DNA from: Distichodus sexfasciatus
Lineage: Eukaryota > Chordata > Actinopteri > Characiformes > Distichodontidae
Assembly (NCBI GenBank): GCA_032718565.1
Contig: JAVGVS010000007.1
Coordinates: forward strand, 5,076,259-5,140,258
Reading direction: 5' to 3'
DNA length: 64,000 nucleotides
The notes under the pieces were generated by a model. It was not told where the DNA came from. It searched no databases and saw nothing but the letters and a program-made list of their open reading frames with translations. A program made the position numbers and the translations under genes. Positions 45,801 to 55,631 of the stretch are shown piece by piece; within the stretch, counting starts at the first letter, position 1, and every line of letters begins with the position of its first letter.

Positions 45801-46118
45801 TGTCAGGAGCCGGTCTGCGCCTTGGTCTAGCAGCCGCTAGGTGGCACTTTGTTGGGAAACTCACTTGTTTTCGTGTCTGTTTCGTCTTGGCCCCGCTTCC
45901 TGGGTTTGCGTGTGTTCATTCGTTTCACCTGTGTTCTAGTCCTGCCCTTCGTTGTGTGTATATATAAGGCTACTTCAGCCATTCGTGTTTGTTGGTTCAC
46001 CCTCACACTCACCACTCTCTGTGTGTGCTTTGTTGAACCGTGTGTTTTTGTAAATAAATCACCTCGATGTGAACTCCCGCGTTTGCGTCTGACATCCTTG
46101 TGGAGTGGAAACGTGACA
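45801..46118 (+). mobile_element. Solo LTR, 318 bp, nested in a hAT-like element
   Basis: It begins TGTCAGGAGCCGG and ends AAACGTGACA (TG...CA). It is flanked by exact CCCCC duplications (45796-45800 and 46119-46123). A TATATAA box lies at 45961-45967 and AATAAA at 46053-46058, about 90 bp apart, as expected for the U3-R boundary and polyadenylation signal of an LTR promoter. No internal retroviral-like genes are present. The family looks Ty3/gypsy-like and differs from the LTR at 17680. Open frames of 102-142 codons that cross it are chance. Confidence 0.8.
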
Positions 46119-46266
46119 CCCCCATCATTTAGCACAAGTAGATCTTTACATTTCTTTGCCTAATTTTTATATTCTTCACTGGAAATGATGCATACAGATC
46201 ATACATTAATCATTTAAGTAATCAAATTTTCAAAAGAATGAACACACAAAGAAACTTTTTTTAAAA

Positions 46267-46279
46267 CCCCCCCCCCCCC
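46267..46279. repeat. Poly(C) run
   Basis: Thirteen consecutive C residues, inside the hAT-like element. Confidence 0.9.
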
Positions 46280-46613
46280 ATCGGGATGTGCTCATCCACA
46301 GTGTACTTCAAAAAATGTTGTGGCCTAGGTTACAGTAAAATAAAAATAGATCAGCAATACTTGAGCGGTTGTGCTAAAAAAACAAAGAAAGAAAGAAAAT
46401 GAATGTACACGTTTGGCAATGATTCAGAACGTGCCAGTGAATGAAGCCTTTTTTGCTCGGAAAGACGACCGAGGAGGGCACTAACAGCAGCACACCAGCG
46501 AAGGCTGTAGGTAGAGGTGTGTGTGTTTGTGTGTGTGTATGTGGCGGGGAGCGGGGGATGCAAACTTGAGGTGTAGTTGCCCAGGGGCCCCACAATATGT
46601 TAATCTGGCCCTG

Positions 46614-47795
46614 GGCAGTTGGTAGCGGAACAGTTAAGAAGTTGACACAGTTTACACCCCCATTTCAAGTCCTGCTCACCATTTGAAAATTGAAGCATTC
46701 CTTGTGAATTACATTAAGCAAATATATGGTCAGGATAAACTAGCAAGCTTAATTCGTTGGAGAAGCTTCTATCTTTGAACGAAGAAAATTACTGAATAAT
46801 TATGAACTCATTGCTGGTAAGTCAGTTTCACTTTAACTTGCACTGCTTTTGACTTCACTCTTCATATGAGGTGAAATTGATTTAGCTTGTCAGAAAAATT
46901 CTATTCTCACTCAAATTGCAAGAATTCAAACTACAGCTTAAGGAATAATGTTTCCTATACTGTGTGGAATATATCAGACAACAAAAATTCAACTTTCCTG
47001 AAATTTGTAAGTTTCTCCTTCATTATTGCCTGAAAAGTCTATAAAAGTGAACAGTTCTTTCCCACTTCAGAACCATACCTGCTGTGATTTTATAAAACAT
47101 CTTCACACTCGTTGCTAATATTGACAGCATCTATTTCAGATCATTACATTTAATAGAAATCATAAATATCATACTCCACACTATTTTTGAGTTCTTCTTC
47201 ATACCTCTAATGTTTATGTTAATGAATTAAATACATGCATTTCATTTCATTTATAGCATCTTGTTGGCAATTTGTGGAGCATTGTGAAGACTTTTTTTTT
47301 TTTGCAAGTGCAAGTTCTCATACGAATTGTTTTTAGTTAAAAATCCCAGTTTTACTGAAAAGAATTATTGGACTAGTGCTTTTATGGTATTAGGTGTAAT
47401 ATTCAGATGTATTAATATAGATGTCTGTGGAAGGACCTCTTAAAGAGAAAAAAAGATCTGTTCTGATGTCTGATGTGTATTCTCATGGGACGTTTTATCT
47501 GTGATTTTTGTCAAGTTGTTACACTTGTAAAAGCTTGTTAATGACATGTGTCTTGATCTTTTTTTACTAGGAAATTCTCTATGCTTGGAATAAAATGTAT
47601 TTCTACCAAATGCTTAATTTCTGGCCTAATGCCTAATTCATACAGGAGGGTCTGATGGGATTAGGACTGCTGGACTGGCCTGAGCATCACTTTCATATTC
47701 TAATAAGAGGAGGAATCACATATTTCAGTACAAAATGATCTAGTAAAAAGCATTGCTACTTGCCCCACGCAGCGGAAGACATTAAAGGAAGCGAA
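46614..47795. other. Unique AT-rich DNA
   Basis: No gene, repeat family or motif cluster is recognised. Confidence 0.45.
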
Positions 47796-47864
47796 GTGTG
47801 TGGGTGTGTGTGTGTGCGTGTGTGTGTGTGTGTGTGTGTGCGTGTGTGTGTGTGTGTGTGCGTA

Positions 47865-47905
<41 letters not shown>
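47796..47905. repeat. (GT)n(GA)n compound microsatellite
   Basis: GT repeats with CG interruptions run to about 47866, then a pure GA array to 47905. The GA part is complementary to the (CT)n array at 48037. Confidence 0.97.
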
Positions 47906-47910
<5 letters not shown>

Positions 47911-48036
47911 CATAAAGTTAAATGAGGGATCGGGATGTTGATTATGATAAAAGTCTGCTGACTCCAGCAATAAAAGCAGCAACAGCTTGGCTACAGAGAG
48001 GGAGTGCGGATATGGAAATATGAGATTATTTTTATT

Positions 48037-48086
48037 TTTCTCTCTCTCTCTGTCTCACTCCTTCGCTCTCTCTCTCTCTCCCTCTC
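48037..48086. repeat. (CT)n tract
   Basis: Imperfect TC repeats with GTCTCAC and CTTCG interruptions, in inverted relation to the (GA)n array 130 bp upstream. Confidence 0.93.
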
Positions 48087-48510
48087 TTACTAGCGTTAAT
48101 TCAACTAATACATTCACAAAACATGCTCTCTCTTCCAAACATTTTCACACTGCTGTATCTTATACACTCTCGTACAAGCCTAATTAAAGTAGTGATGAAA
48201 ATAACTTGAATCCGAATGAAACACAATTAAAGACAACACTAATAACAAAACTTCATTGCATCCCTTTACTTTCTTCACTCCTTATCACAAAGAATTATGC
48301 CAGAGATCCTTATTAGCTTTGGTTCATTGTAGGCCACATTAGCATTTTTTGGGTCCAGCACCCCTTTAATAAGACTGTAATATAGTACAGATGATATGAA
48401 TCATGACTACACATGTTCAGATTGATTATCATCCAGGTGAGGGGTATTAAACCATAACTAAAATCTGATTTGCATGGAATCCATGCAGTAAATGTGATCT
48501 ATGGCAAATA
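48087..48510. other. Unique DNA, nothing recognised
   Basis: No gene or repeat family was recognised in this interval. Confidence 0.42.
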
Positions 48511-48553
48511 TCTTACATTTACATTTACCGTATTTAGCACACTCTTATCCAGT
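48511..48553 (-). mobile_element. SINE tail fragment (family C)
   Basis: TTTACCGTATTTAGCACAC followed by TCTTATCCAG is the reverse complement of the widespread fish SINE tail (GGATAAGAG...CTAAATGC) also seen at 50213 and 57905. Confidence 0.6.
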
Positions 48554-48584
48554 ATGTTAGTGCTTTGTAGTTCACATCAGTTCT

Positions 48585-48663
48585 TCATTCAGTCATTATC
48601 TGAACCGCTTAATTCCAAATGGAGACTGGAGTTTATCCCAGAACTACAGGCACAATGCAGGGA
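48585..48663 (-). mobile_element. V-SINE 3' fragment
   Basis: CATTATCTGAACCGCTTAAT followed by TTTATCCCAGAACTACAGGC is the reverse complement of the V-SINE 3' end. The rest of the element is missing; the sequence changes at about 48664. Confidence 0.7.
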
Positions 48664-48665
48664 CC

Positions 48666-48760
48666 AGTGACGTCACTAGGATTGAAATATAGCAGGGGCT
48701 TAGACCCTAGGGATGTGGTTAGGAACCCTGACCCTAACCCTAACTCTCCTGCTTATCACT
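48666..48760. mobile_element. Possible hAT-like terminus
   Basis: CAGTGACGTCACTAGGATTG resembles a fish hAT-type end (CAGTGRCGTCACTAGG). I find no matching opposite end, so only a terminus is suggested. Confidence 0.3.
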
Positions 48761-50059
48761 CGCTCTTTTATATCTTATCGCTCGTATATCCATCGTATAT
48801 CCATCTGGCCAATGACTTGAAAGATACCAGTATAGTAGCATTAACAGGGACACTATTTCAATTAATTTTCACAATAATTGATTATGACAAAAACATTGTA
48901 CTGATATTGTCTCAAAATACTAGAGAGATGGGAAAGAATATGAACAGCCGCTAGATGGCTTGCTTGTTCATGCTAGCTAGCATCTTCTTTATCTAACGTT
49001 CAACTTAGCTGTCTAAATTAATATTAGAATAGCCAACTACAATATCGCCTTTTATTCCACTTAAGTAAACGTAGTCAAAGTTAAGAACCTATCAATTACT
49101 GACATCGACATACAATTTCAGTATGTGTATCATTAACTGATAAAAGGCTAACAACGTCCATGGCAGGGACTAAGCCTGGGGGAAAGGGGCGGAGGATGCT
49201 CAGACAATAGGAATACATGCAAGAAAGCTTTTGGATAAGTGCTTTTTTATTTTTCTAAATCTACATAAGTGTTGTGTGTAGCATCTGTGTTTAAAATTTC
49301 AGTGATGGCACATTTCAAATCCTGCCACACTTGCCCTCATTCTGTAATTTTCATTTATGTTTTGTTTTAATATTTTCCTAATTACAGTGACATTCGTCCT
49401 AAACATCTCCGAGTTAAAAGTCTTGATCGAGAGCGTCTCTTCTTGCTCTAAACCAAAAAAACATAATTGCCAAAACAATTCTAAACCTAGTTTTTAATGT
49501 GAATTAATGGCCTGGATTTCTAATATTTAAATAAATGTTTGCTTGTAAGGGAAAATGTCAAATCCTCACATGCCGATGTGACCGTGGACTTTTGGGGAGC
49601 AAATGTGTTCCATCAGCGTGAATCGCCTCCTCACTTCTCAGCTCGAACAGAGACAGCAGCAGTCAGCTTCTCAATCCTCCCAATTCAATATAACACACAT
49701 ACAGTACACAAGGGAGATTTCCATATTTCTAAAGCAGCAATAAAAAGAGAGAATGCAAGGGGAAGAGAGTAAGAGAAAGAGAGGGAGGGAGAGAAAGATG
49801 CTCATAAATAAATGACAATGTACCGTCTGGCCTGGAAATAGAAATGGCGAGGTAAAATATAATCTCTCTCTAATACGCTGCATTGTATAAATAGAAAGGA
49901 GAGGGGGGCGAAAAAGAAACATTAAGAATGTAACATTATGATAATCGATTTGGCCATTGAAAAAATACAGAATATCCATTGTGCTATTTTATTTATATAT
50001 TTTCTCATTTATTTATAGAGGTTTATAGCTCAAGAAAAGAAAACCTGCAGTACAACGAT
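48761..50059. other. Unique DNA, nothing recognised
   Basis: No gene is recognised. A purine-rich stretch lies at 49740-49800. The frames at 49539-49979 on both strands have no known domains. Confidence 0.42.
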
Positions 50060-50096
50060 TGTGTGTGCATGTGTGTATGTATGTATGTGTGTGTGA
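50060..50096. repeat. (TG)n/(TATG)n tract
   Basis: TGTG and TATG mixed repeats. Confidence 0.85.
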
Positions 50097-50212
50097 TAGA
50101 AATAGAGGTAAGGTATGCAGTAGGTTCATATGAATGTAACACATTCTTAAAATAAAAAAGTAATAAATAAATTTTCTGACCACTCACTTCCATGGAACGC
50201 CATAAAAACTGT

Positions 50213-50256
50213 TGTACATCGCTCTGGATAAGAGGGTCTGCTAAATGCTGTAAATA
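50213..50256 (+). mobile_element. SINE tail fragment (family C)
   Basis: CTCTGGATAAGAGGGTCTGC followed by TAAATGCTGTAAAT is the common fish SINE tail. It directly abuts the 3' end of a family B SINE that lies in the opposite orientation. Confidence 0.65.
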
Positions 50257-50515
50257 GTGAAAGTGAGTGATTATATGTTACTGTGAACACACGACAGCAC
50301 AACACACAGTGCACCACAACAAAATGTGACCTCTGCATTTGACCCATCCGTGTAGGAACAGTGGGCAGCTAACATGGGCAGCACCCGGAGAGCAGTGCTT
50401 GGGGATGGTACCTTGGTCATGAGTACCTCAGTGTTATCTTTACCGCTCAGGGATTTGAACCAGCAACCTTCTGATCACTTGGTTGAAAGCCCTCACCTTT
50501 ACGCTACCTGTTCCC
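50257..50515 (-). mobile_element. tRNA-derived SINE (family B), near full length
   Basis: On the minus strand the head starts about GGGAACAGGTAGCGTAAAGG, with an A-box-like GTAGCGTAAAGG and a B box GGTTCAAATCCC (50450-50461). The body carries GGTACTCATGACCAAGGTAC, CCCAAGCACTGCTCTCC and GATGGGTCAAATGCAGAGGT, and the tail ends AATCACTCACTTTCA. This is the best copy of the family in the window. It is not a working tRNA gene. Confidence 0.85.
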
Positions 50516-50655
50516 TAAATATAAATGTTTGATAGAACTTGAGTATGTCTTTGAGTTTATTGTTGGAACTATCAATGTTCCCAGGATATTTAGAGCAGTT
50601 TATTGGTGTGTACACATTGTGTTGATATCTGAAATCGCTGGGATCAGTAAAATTA

Positions 50656-50897
50656 AGTGAGTGATTATTTGTCATTGTAAAGACACCACACCACACCAGA
50701 GTACACAGTGCACCACAACCAAATGTGACCTCTGCATTTGACCCATCCGTGAAGCAGCAGTGAGCAGCGTTTTTGGCGGTGCCCAGGGAGAAGTGCTTGG
50801 GGATGATACCTTGATCATGAGTACCTCAGTGGTTCCTTTACCGATCCTGGGCTGAACCGGCGACCTTCTGATCACAGGTTCAACTCCCTATCTGTTA
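50656..50897 (-). mobile_element. tRNA-derived SINE (family B), second copy
   Basis: It has the same body and tail as 50257-50515 (AGTGAGTGATTATTTGTCAT at the tail side, CCCATCCGTGAAGCAGCAGT in the body). The B box is mutated (GGTTCAGCCC). It lies in the same orientation only about 140 bp away. Confidence 0.82.
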
Positions 50898-51339
50898 CTA
50901 CAACTATACAAGTGAACATGTTATGCAATGCAAAAATAGCTTAAAAAGACAAATGGATAGGACTAGTGAAAAGTTAAGAACAGCTGTATAAAATTTTATT
51001 ACTGAAAACATTGTTTTTATTTATTTTTGTACTATTGGGTAAATTTGGACTTTTCAGAAAATGTTTTTTTTACTTTGAGATAGATGTTAGTCAAGTATAA
51101 TATCTTTTGCACAGTTTCACAAATTACTAATTAATAATTTCAAACTAACTGAAATGGAATTTTTCCTTAAATGCTGATAATATGCGTATTGTTAATGATA
51201 TTAAATGTCACCTGCGTCAATCTGCTTGAACATCAAGGGGAAAAGTCTGGTTCCACCTGGTCATAATAGAACAATTTGACTTTCTTGCACTGTCTCACAG
51301 ACACCAGACTTTCTCCACAAGCAGATGAATAGCTGAGGC
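50898..51339. other. AT-rich unique DNA
   Basis: Nothing recognised. Confidence 0.45.
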
Positions 51340-51593
51340 TTGCAAACCCAGTGCTCTGTGGGTGAGAACCGCAAGAACGAATGCCTCCCTCCTTCTGATT
51401 ATTTATTCATTTTGTTTGATTCCGAGCCTCGCTCCTCTGCCGGATTACGCCGACTCTTCTCTCTGGCAAAGGGGCTGGCGACGTGCCCTCTGTTTAAGAT
51501 ATCAAAGATCCTGCACGTCTCACTGCACACTGCCGTCCCTACAGGGAGTTTCACAAGGCAAAATAAAAAAAGGACATTCACTCATGCACTCAT
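51340..51593. promoter_or_regulatory. GC-richer unique block next to a (GA)n array
   Basis: Repeat-free, CpG-containing block with open frames on both strands but no known domain. A regulatory role is suspected from texture only. Confidence 0.2.
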
Positions 51594-51656
51594 TCAGAGA
51601 GAGAGAGAGACAGAGAGAGCTAGAGAGAGAGAGACATAGGGAGAGATAGATAGAGA
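51594..51656. repeat. (GA)n tract
   Basis: GA repeats with CAGAG, CTAGAG and ATAGG interruptions. Confidence 0.93.
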
Positions 51657-52244
51657 ATGAGAGCGGCTTGTTCTACTTGGACTGTGTCTGTGATCTCAGT
51701 GTGAGGGTCTCTGGAGGACCGTGCTTGGGAAATGGGCTATAAAATATCAATGGTCGAGACTCCTAGCGCACTCCACACACTGTGTATATTCGTTTCAACA
51801 GCTTCATCGTGTTCATCACTGTTACAAGGAAATGATATTACACAAAGTAGCATTTAGATTGCATTAGGACTTAATTAGTGTAAGGAACATCAAATGTCAA
51901 GCAACAAACTTCTGAACAGCATGGTCTTCAAACAACACCGACACACTTGAGGATTCCCATCTCCAAACTGTAGCCTCGGTAGACATATTAAAAAGAAGAA
52001 AATAAGGCCTATCAGAGCAGACAGGGCGGACAGTGATAGTTGCAGACCCAAGGCAATACCGCACCGACTCTCTAATTTCCCCGCTAAACCGGAAAATAAC
52101 ACTTTCCTGTCTTCAGATAGATTACCTGTCTGAGCATTAAGACCACATTAAGACCACAAGAGGCAGCCAGTCCACCTCTTAAAAGGTGCCCCATCCCCTG
52201 CCCCTGGAAAACCACAGTGCAATTACATCTGCCTGTTAAAAGCC

Positions 52245-52245
<1 letters not shown>
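51657..52245. other. Unique DNA, nothing recognised
   Basis: Balanced composition, with no gene or repeat family. Confidence 0.4.

Positions 52246-52282
<37 letters not shown>
52246..52282. repeat. (GA)n microsatellite
   Basis: About 30 bp of pure GA followed by CAGAGA. Confidence 0.95.
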
Positions 52283-53469
52283 TCCAAGTCAGAAGTCACT
52301 AACATTAGGTCCCTATTTTCCCAAAGCTAATAGTTCAGACAATCATCAGTATTACATGAATATGGTAATCTGGAACCTTTATTTTAGTGTTCTATTTACA
52401 AATATTTTAGAAAGAAAATGACTTGTTCACTTAATGATGTCACATTCAAAAGAGAAATATCAAAGCATTTGAACAGAAGAATGGTTAAGTTTGATATTCA
52501 AATGAGTACAGTGTTAAATGACATGAGGCAGCCTAGATAAATAGAACTCTGTTTACAGTATAGCTGCTTATAAGCTTGAAAAGATTTATAAGAAGTCTTT
52601 AGGAATTCAAAGATCCACCAGTGAGAAAGCGATACAGAGAGAGAGAGAGATTCCAAATATCTGAAACAGATTGTTTTGTGTTATCAGAATTTTCTTATGC
52701 AAATCAGTTGTTTTATATTTCATGCAGACAATTATGGAATATAGAAAGGGATGAAATATGTTCTTTTTTTCTACTGTTGCCTTCCTTACTTTCTGCCAGT
52801 AGAAATTTGTTAGAACTTCTCTTCACTGAAATTCTCCTCACCTCATCTATTGCTTCTCCACATCATGTTTACAGAAGAGAATATAAGACATATTAAGTGA
52901 TAGAATACCTCCCAGCACAGGTGTTGTTTACTTGTTTACTCATCTTGTGTTCTTTATGAAATCAAACTGCAAACACTACCACACTGTTGAAATTTGACTG
53001 TCACTCCTCCAAAATAGCTTCAATATAATTTATTAAGCTATCTCATGGTTGTAAAACACATTTCAAAAAACCTTTGAAGAAGGTGTGGGACTAGAATGTT
53101 TAAACCTGGTCAATGTCATTCCAGATGTGATCTATACCACATTTGATAGTTCTGAAATTCATGTTTGGTTTTTTTGTACAAAACTAGCTAAACAAATCAA
53201 ACTGAGCCAATTTAATGTTAACAAATGAAATCAAGTGCAACTACAAAACCCGACGCAAAATTTACAATCGTGATCATTTTCTCAAATTATATTTGAACAG
53301 ATATGACAGTTTAGGAAGTTAAGGCTTTAAGACTGTAAGTCTTAAATTTAAACACTCACACATTCAACATTCATACAAACTTTTGTTAGTAGTGTACAGT
53401 GATCTGAGTGAGGAGCTCTTTTCCCTGCCCATACGTCTATATCAGCTCCCTCTCTCGCAATGTTTGAAG
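52283..53469. other. AT-rich unique DNA
   Basis: No gene is recognised. A short GA run lies at 52636-52650. Confidence 0.45.
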
Positions 53470-53471
53470 AG

Positions 53472-53503
<32 letters not shown>
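53470..53503. repeat. (CT)n microsatellite
   Basis: A nearly pure CT array. Confidence 0.95.
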
Positions 53504-53507
<4 letters not shown>

Positions 53508-53559
53508 TCCATTCCACTCATCCCTCCTCTCTTCTCCTCCACCAATCTGTCATTACTGT

Positions 53560-53900
53560 AATCAACACAATGGAAGATTATGCAGCCATACCAGCCTGGC
53601 AGGCTCCTGGCCTACAGCAGAGCTTAAGAGCAGTACAGATGTGCCAAATGATGAATCATCACATCTATGAAATATTAAAAAGGGAAGAGATGAGTTTCTT
53701 ATTCGATACTGTTTTGGATAATGGCCTGCGTAACAATGCACTTGCAATTTGTTACTCTCATTCCTTTAACAGCCAGAGATTAGCAACCCGTTATAACAGC
53801 CTGTTGGCTGGAACACAGTTTTCACATATTGCAGTGCAGCACAAATCTGGTCCTGGAGAGACAGACTCCACTACAAATTTAGCAGCTGGGACTTAGCTGT
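53560..53900. promoter_or_regulatory. Unique block, candidate conserved element
   Basis: Repeat-free and balanced. It includes the AP-1/MAF-like near-palindrome GATGAATCATC (about 53651-53661). A plus-strand frame of 108 codons (53570-53896, starting MEDYAAIPAWQAPGLQQSLR) is open across it but matches no family I know and lacks any splice or promoter context that I can see. Conserved non-coding sequence is the more likely reading. Confidence 0.22.
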
Positions 53901-54074
53901 AAAATATCTGGCTTTATGCAATACTGGGTCAAATTTGGTGGTTCTGCTCTTTTGCTGTACATCTTGAAAATCTACACTCTTATCACAACTCTGAAATCTG
54001 CTTTAATCTGGGTTGTGGATTGCAGCAGTTATGAGGAGGACAGATATGTATAGAGAGATGGAGAAAGCTGGACT

Positions 54075-54352
54075 TTCATTCATTATCTGAACCGCTTCAT
54101 CTTTTACGGTACTATGGGTGCGAGGCCGAGACTAACCCTGGGCAGGCACTAACACACCGCCTGGCATACATTTACACCTAAGGGATTAATTTAGATTAAC
54201 CAATCAACCTACATGCTTTTGGAATGTGGGAGGAAACCAGACCATCAAGAGAAAACCCAAATTCCACACAGAAAGGGCCTATGGCCAACCCAGGGATCAA
54301 ACCCAGAAACTTCTTGCTGTGAAATGACATTGCTAACCACTGCACCACCCTG
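54075..54352 (-). mobile_element. V-SINE, near full length, minus strand
   Basis: Read on the minus strand: the head CAGGGTGGTGCAGTGGTTAG, B-box relative GGTTTGATCCC (54294-54304), GGCCCTTTCTGTGTGGAATT, TTTCCTCCCACATTCC, CCTGCCCAGGGTTAGTCTC, and the tail CGGTTCAGATAATGAATGAA. It has all V-SINE modules with moderate divergence. Confidence 0.87.
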
Positions 54353-54879
54353 AAAGTTTTACATTCATTCATTTAAGCATAAACCAACTTTATACCAACT
54401 TTACACATAAATCTCACACTCTGTGAAGTTTGCTGCTTGTTCATTTTCAGTACTGAAGGGTGGAAGTGGCTAAAAAAACACAATATTATTGTTTTCAGAC
54501 ACATGCAAGACAAGTGTTACTGAACATCTCAAAAATACCTTAGGGGGTTTCATGCGCTCAAAAGCCCACGTAGGAAATCTTCAGCATAAGATGTGAATTG
54601 ATCTGAATTAATGTGAGACTCCCTGTTCTTACACCAATTGAACCTGATAATTAACTGCTGAAAAAAACAATTATACCAGCTGATATCAGTGCTGGAGTTG
54701 GGCAAAAGGCCTCCCTCAATTTTTATTGAAAAAATTACATATGCCTTTAAACAAACAATTCAGTCAAATTAAAGATTTAGAAGAATAAAGCTCTATCACA
54801 ATGCCCTCAGTGGTCACCACCTGGTATCAGCTCCAGCACTCACTGCCCCAAAATGAGAGGACACGTGTGCAAGAGGGGT
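54353..54879. other. Unique DNA, nothing recognised
   Basis: AT-rich, with no gene or repeat family recognised between the V-SINE and the motif block at 54880. Confidence 0.42.
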
Positions 54880-55060
54880 GTCCATGTGGTGCTGCTATCA
54901 CAGAGTCTAATTGACCCCCTGGTGTGTGAGTGGGAGCCCAGAAGACGTGTGGTCTACACTCTCTAATTGACCCTCCAGGTACCTCTCAGTGTAGCATTAA
55001 ATGAACCCTAGGTAAATAATGGAGGCTTTGATTAATCGCTGGCAGTTTGGGGTAGATCAC
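54880..55060. promoter_or_regulatory. Candidate enhancer with duplicated TCTAATTGACCC
   Basis: TCTAATTGACCC occurs twice in the same orientation (54906-54917 and 54962-54973), and the palindrome GATTAATC lies at 55030-55037. The block is repeat-free and ends at a (GA)n array. TAATTG and GATTAATC are homeodomain-type cores. Function is inferred. Confidence 0.32.
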
Positions 55061-55061
55061 C

Positions 55062-55062
<1 letters not shown>

Positions 55063-55095
<33 letters not shown>
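55063..55095. repeat. (GA)n microsatellite
   Basis: A pure GA array. Confidence 0.95.
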
Positions 55096-55098
<3 letters not shown>

Positions 55099-55620
55099 TT
55101 CCTTAAAAAGCACTTTAACAGAGGAGCAGGCCCAGAGAGAGGCCCTGCCCAAACTGATCGATTTATCATGACAACTCTAGATTAATTTGGTATTATAATT
55201 ATAGCTTTCTGACCATATGGCACGTGTCAAAATCCAAATGTCTTATATTTAATCCTCTTAAGAACAAATGGCTGCACTCTTACTGAATTACAGGGAATTC
55301 ATTTTTATTTAGAAACATTCCAAACATTTGTAAGTGACTGAGTGAGGTTTGACAATCTCACTCATGTTGTGCTGAAACTGCCTCAGGAAAATGTTTATGA
55401 ATAATGTTTATGTTTACAGACAGTACAGTATTTTCACACTGCTGCTGATCTGGCACACATTTAATGCCGGCTGATCTAAATTGCAATCCTCTTCTCTTGA
55501 CTGCTGCTACAATATTTTCACAGTTTTGCACAGTTGCTACATCTTTGTGTCTCTTTCTTGTTATTGTCTCTCGTTCTAGTTTAAAGTTTTAAATTCATAT
55601 TGTACTTCTAGTTTATTGTG
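55096..55620. other. AT-rich unique DNA, with part of an older repeat near the end
   Basis: No gene. From about 55540 the sequence (CTTTCTTGTTATTGTCTCTC, then TATTGTACTTCTAG) looks like a retroposon-type tail region. It seems to continue at 56817-56930 beyond the inserted LINE. Confidence 0.35.
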
Positions 55621-55631
55621 TATATTTTATA

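Larger units (their letters stand above)
45751..46613. mobile_element. hAT-like element, 863 bp, hosting a nested solo LTR
   Basis: The left end is CAAGGCCAGATTATCCATA. The right end, TATGTTAATCTGGCCCTG, is its imperfect reverse complement. Further in, GGCCAGGGGCCCC on the left mirrors CCCAGGGGCCCC on the right. The flanks GGAAGTTA (45743-45750) and GGCAGTTG (46614-46621) agree at 6 of 8 positions, consistent with an aged 8-bp duplication. Without the LTR and one CCCCC the element is about 540 bp. Its ends resemble the 128-bp MITE at 26600. No transposase is recognised. Confidence 0.78.

Noticed and set aside
45539..46163. Open frames of 102-142 codons around 45.5-46.2 kb
   Set aside because: They cross the hAT-like element and the solo LTR on both strands. 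The openness comes from the GC-richer LTR, not a gene.
48725..48755. Interstitial telomere-like CCCTAACCCTAA
   Set aside because: Only about two units, next to a possible transposon end. Too short to call a telomeric repeat.
53570..53896. 108-codon plus-strand frame starting MEDYAAIPAW
   Set aside because: It begins with a plausible start and is open across a balanced block, but matches no family I know and has no gene context. Kept only as a possible conserved non-coding block.
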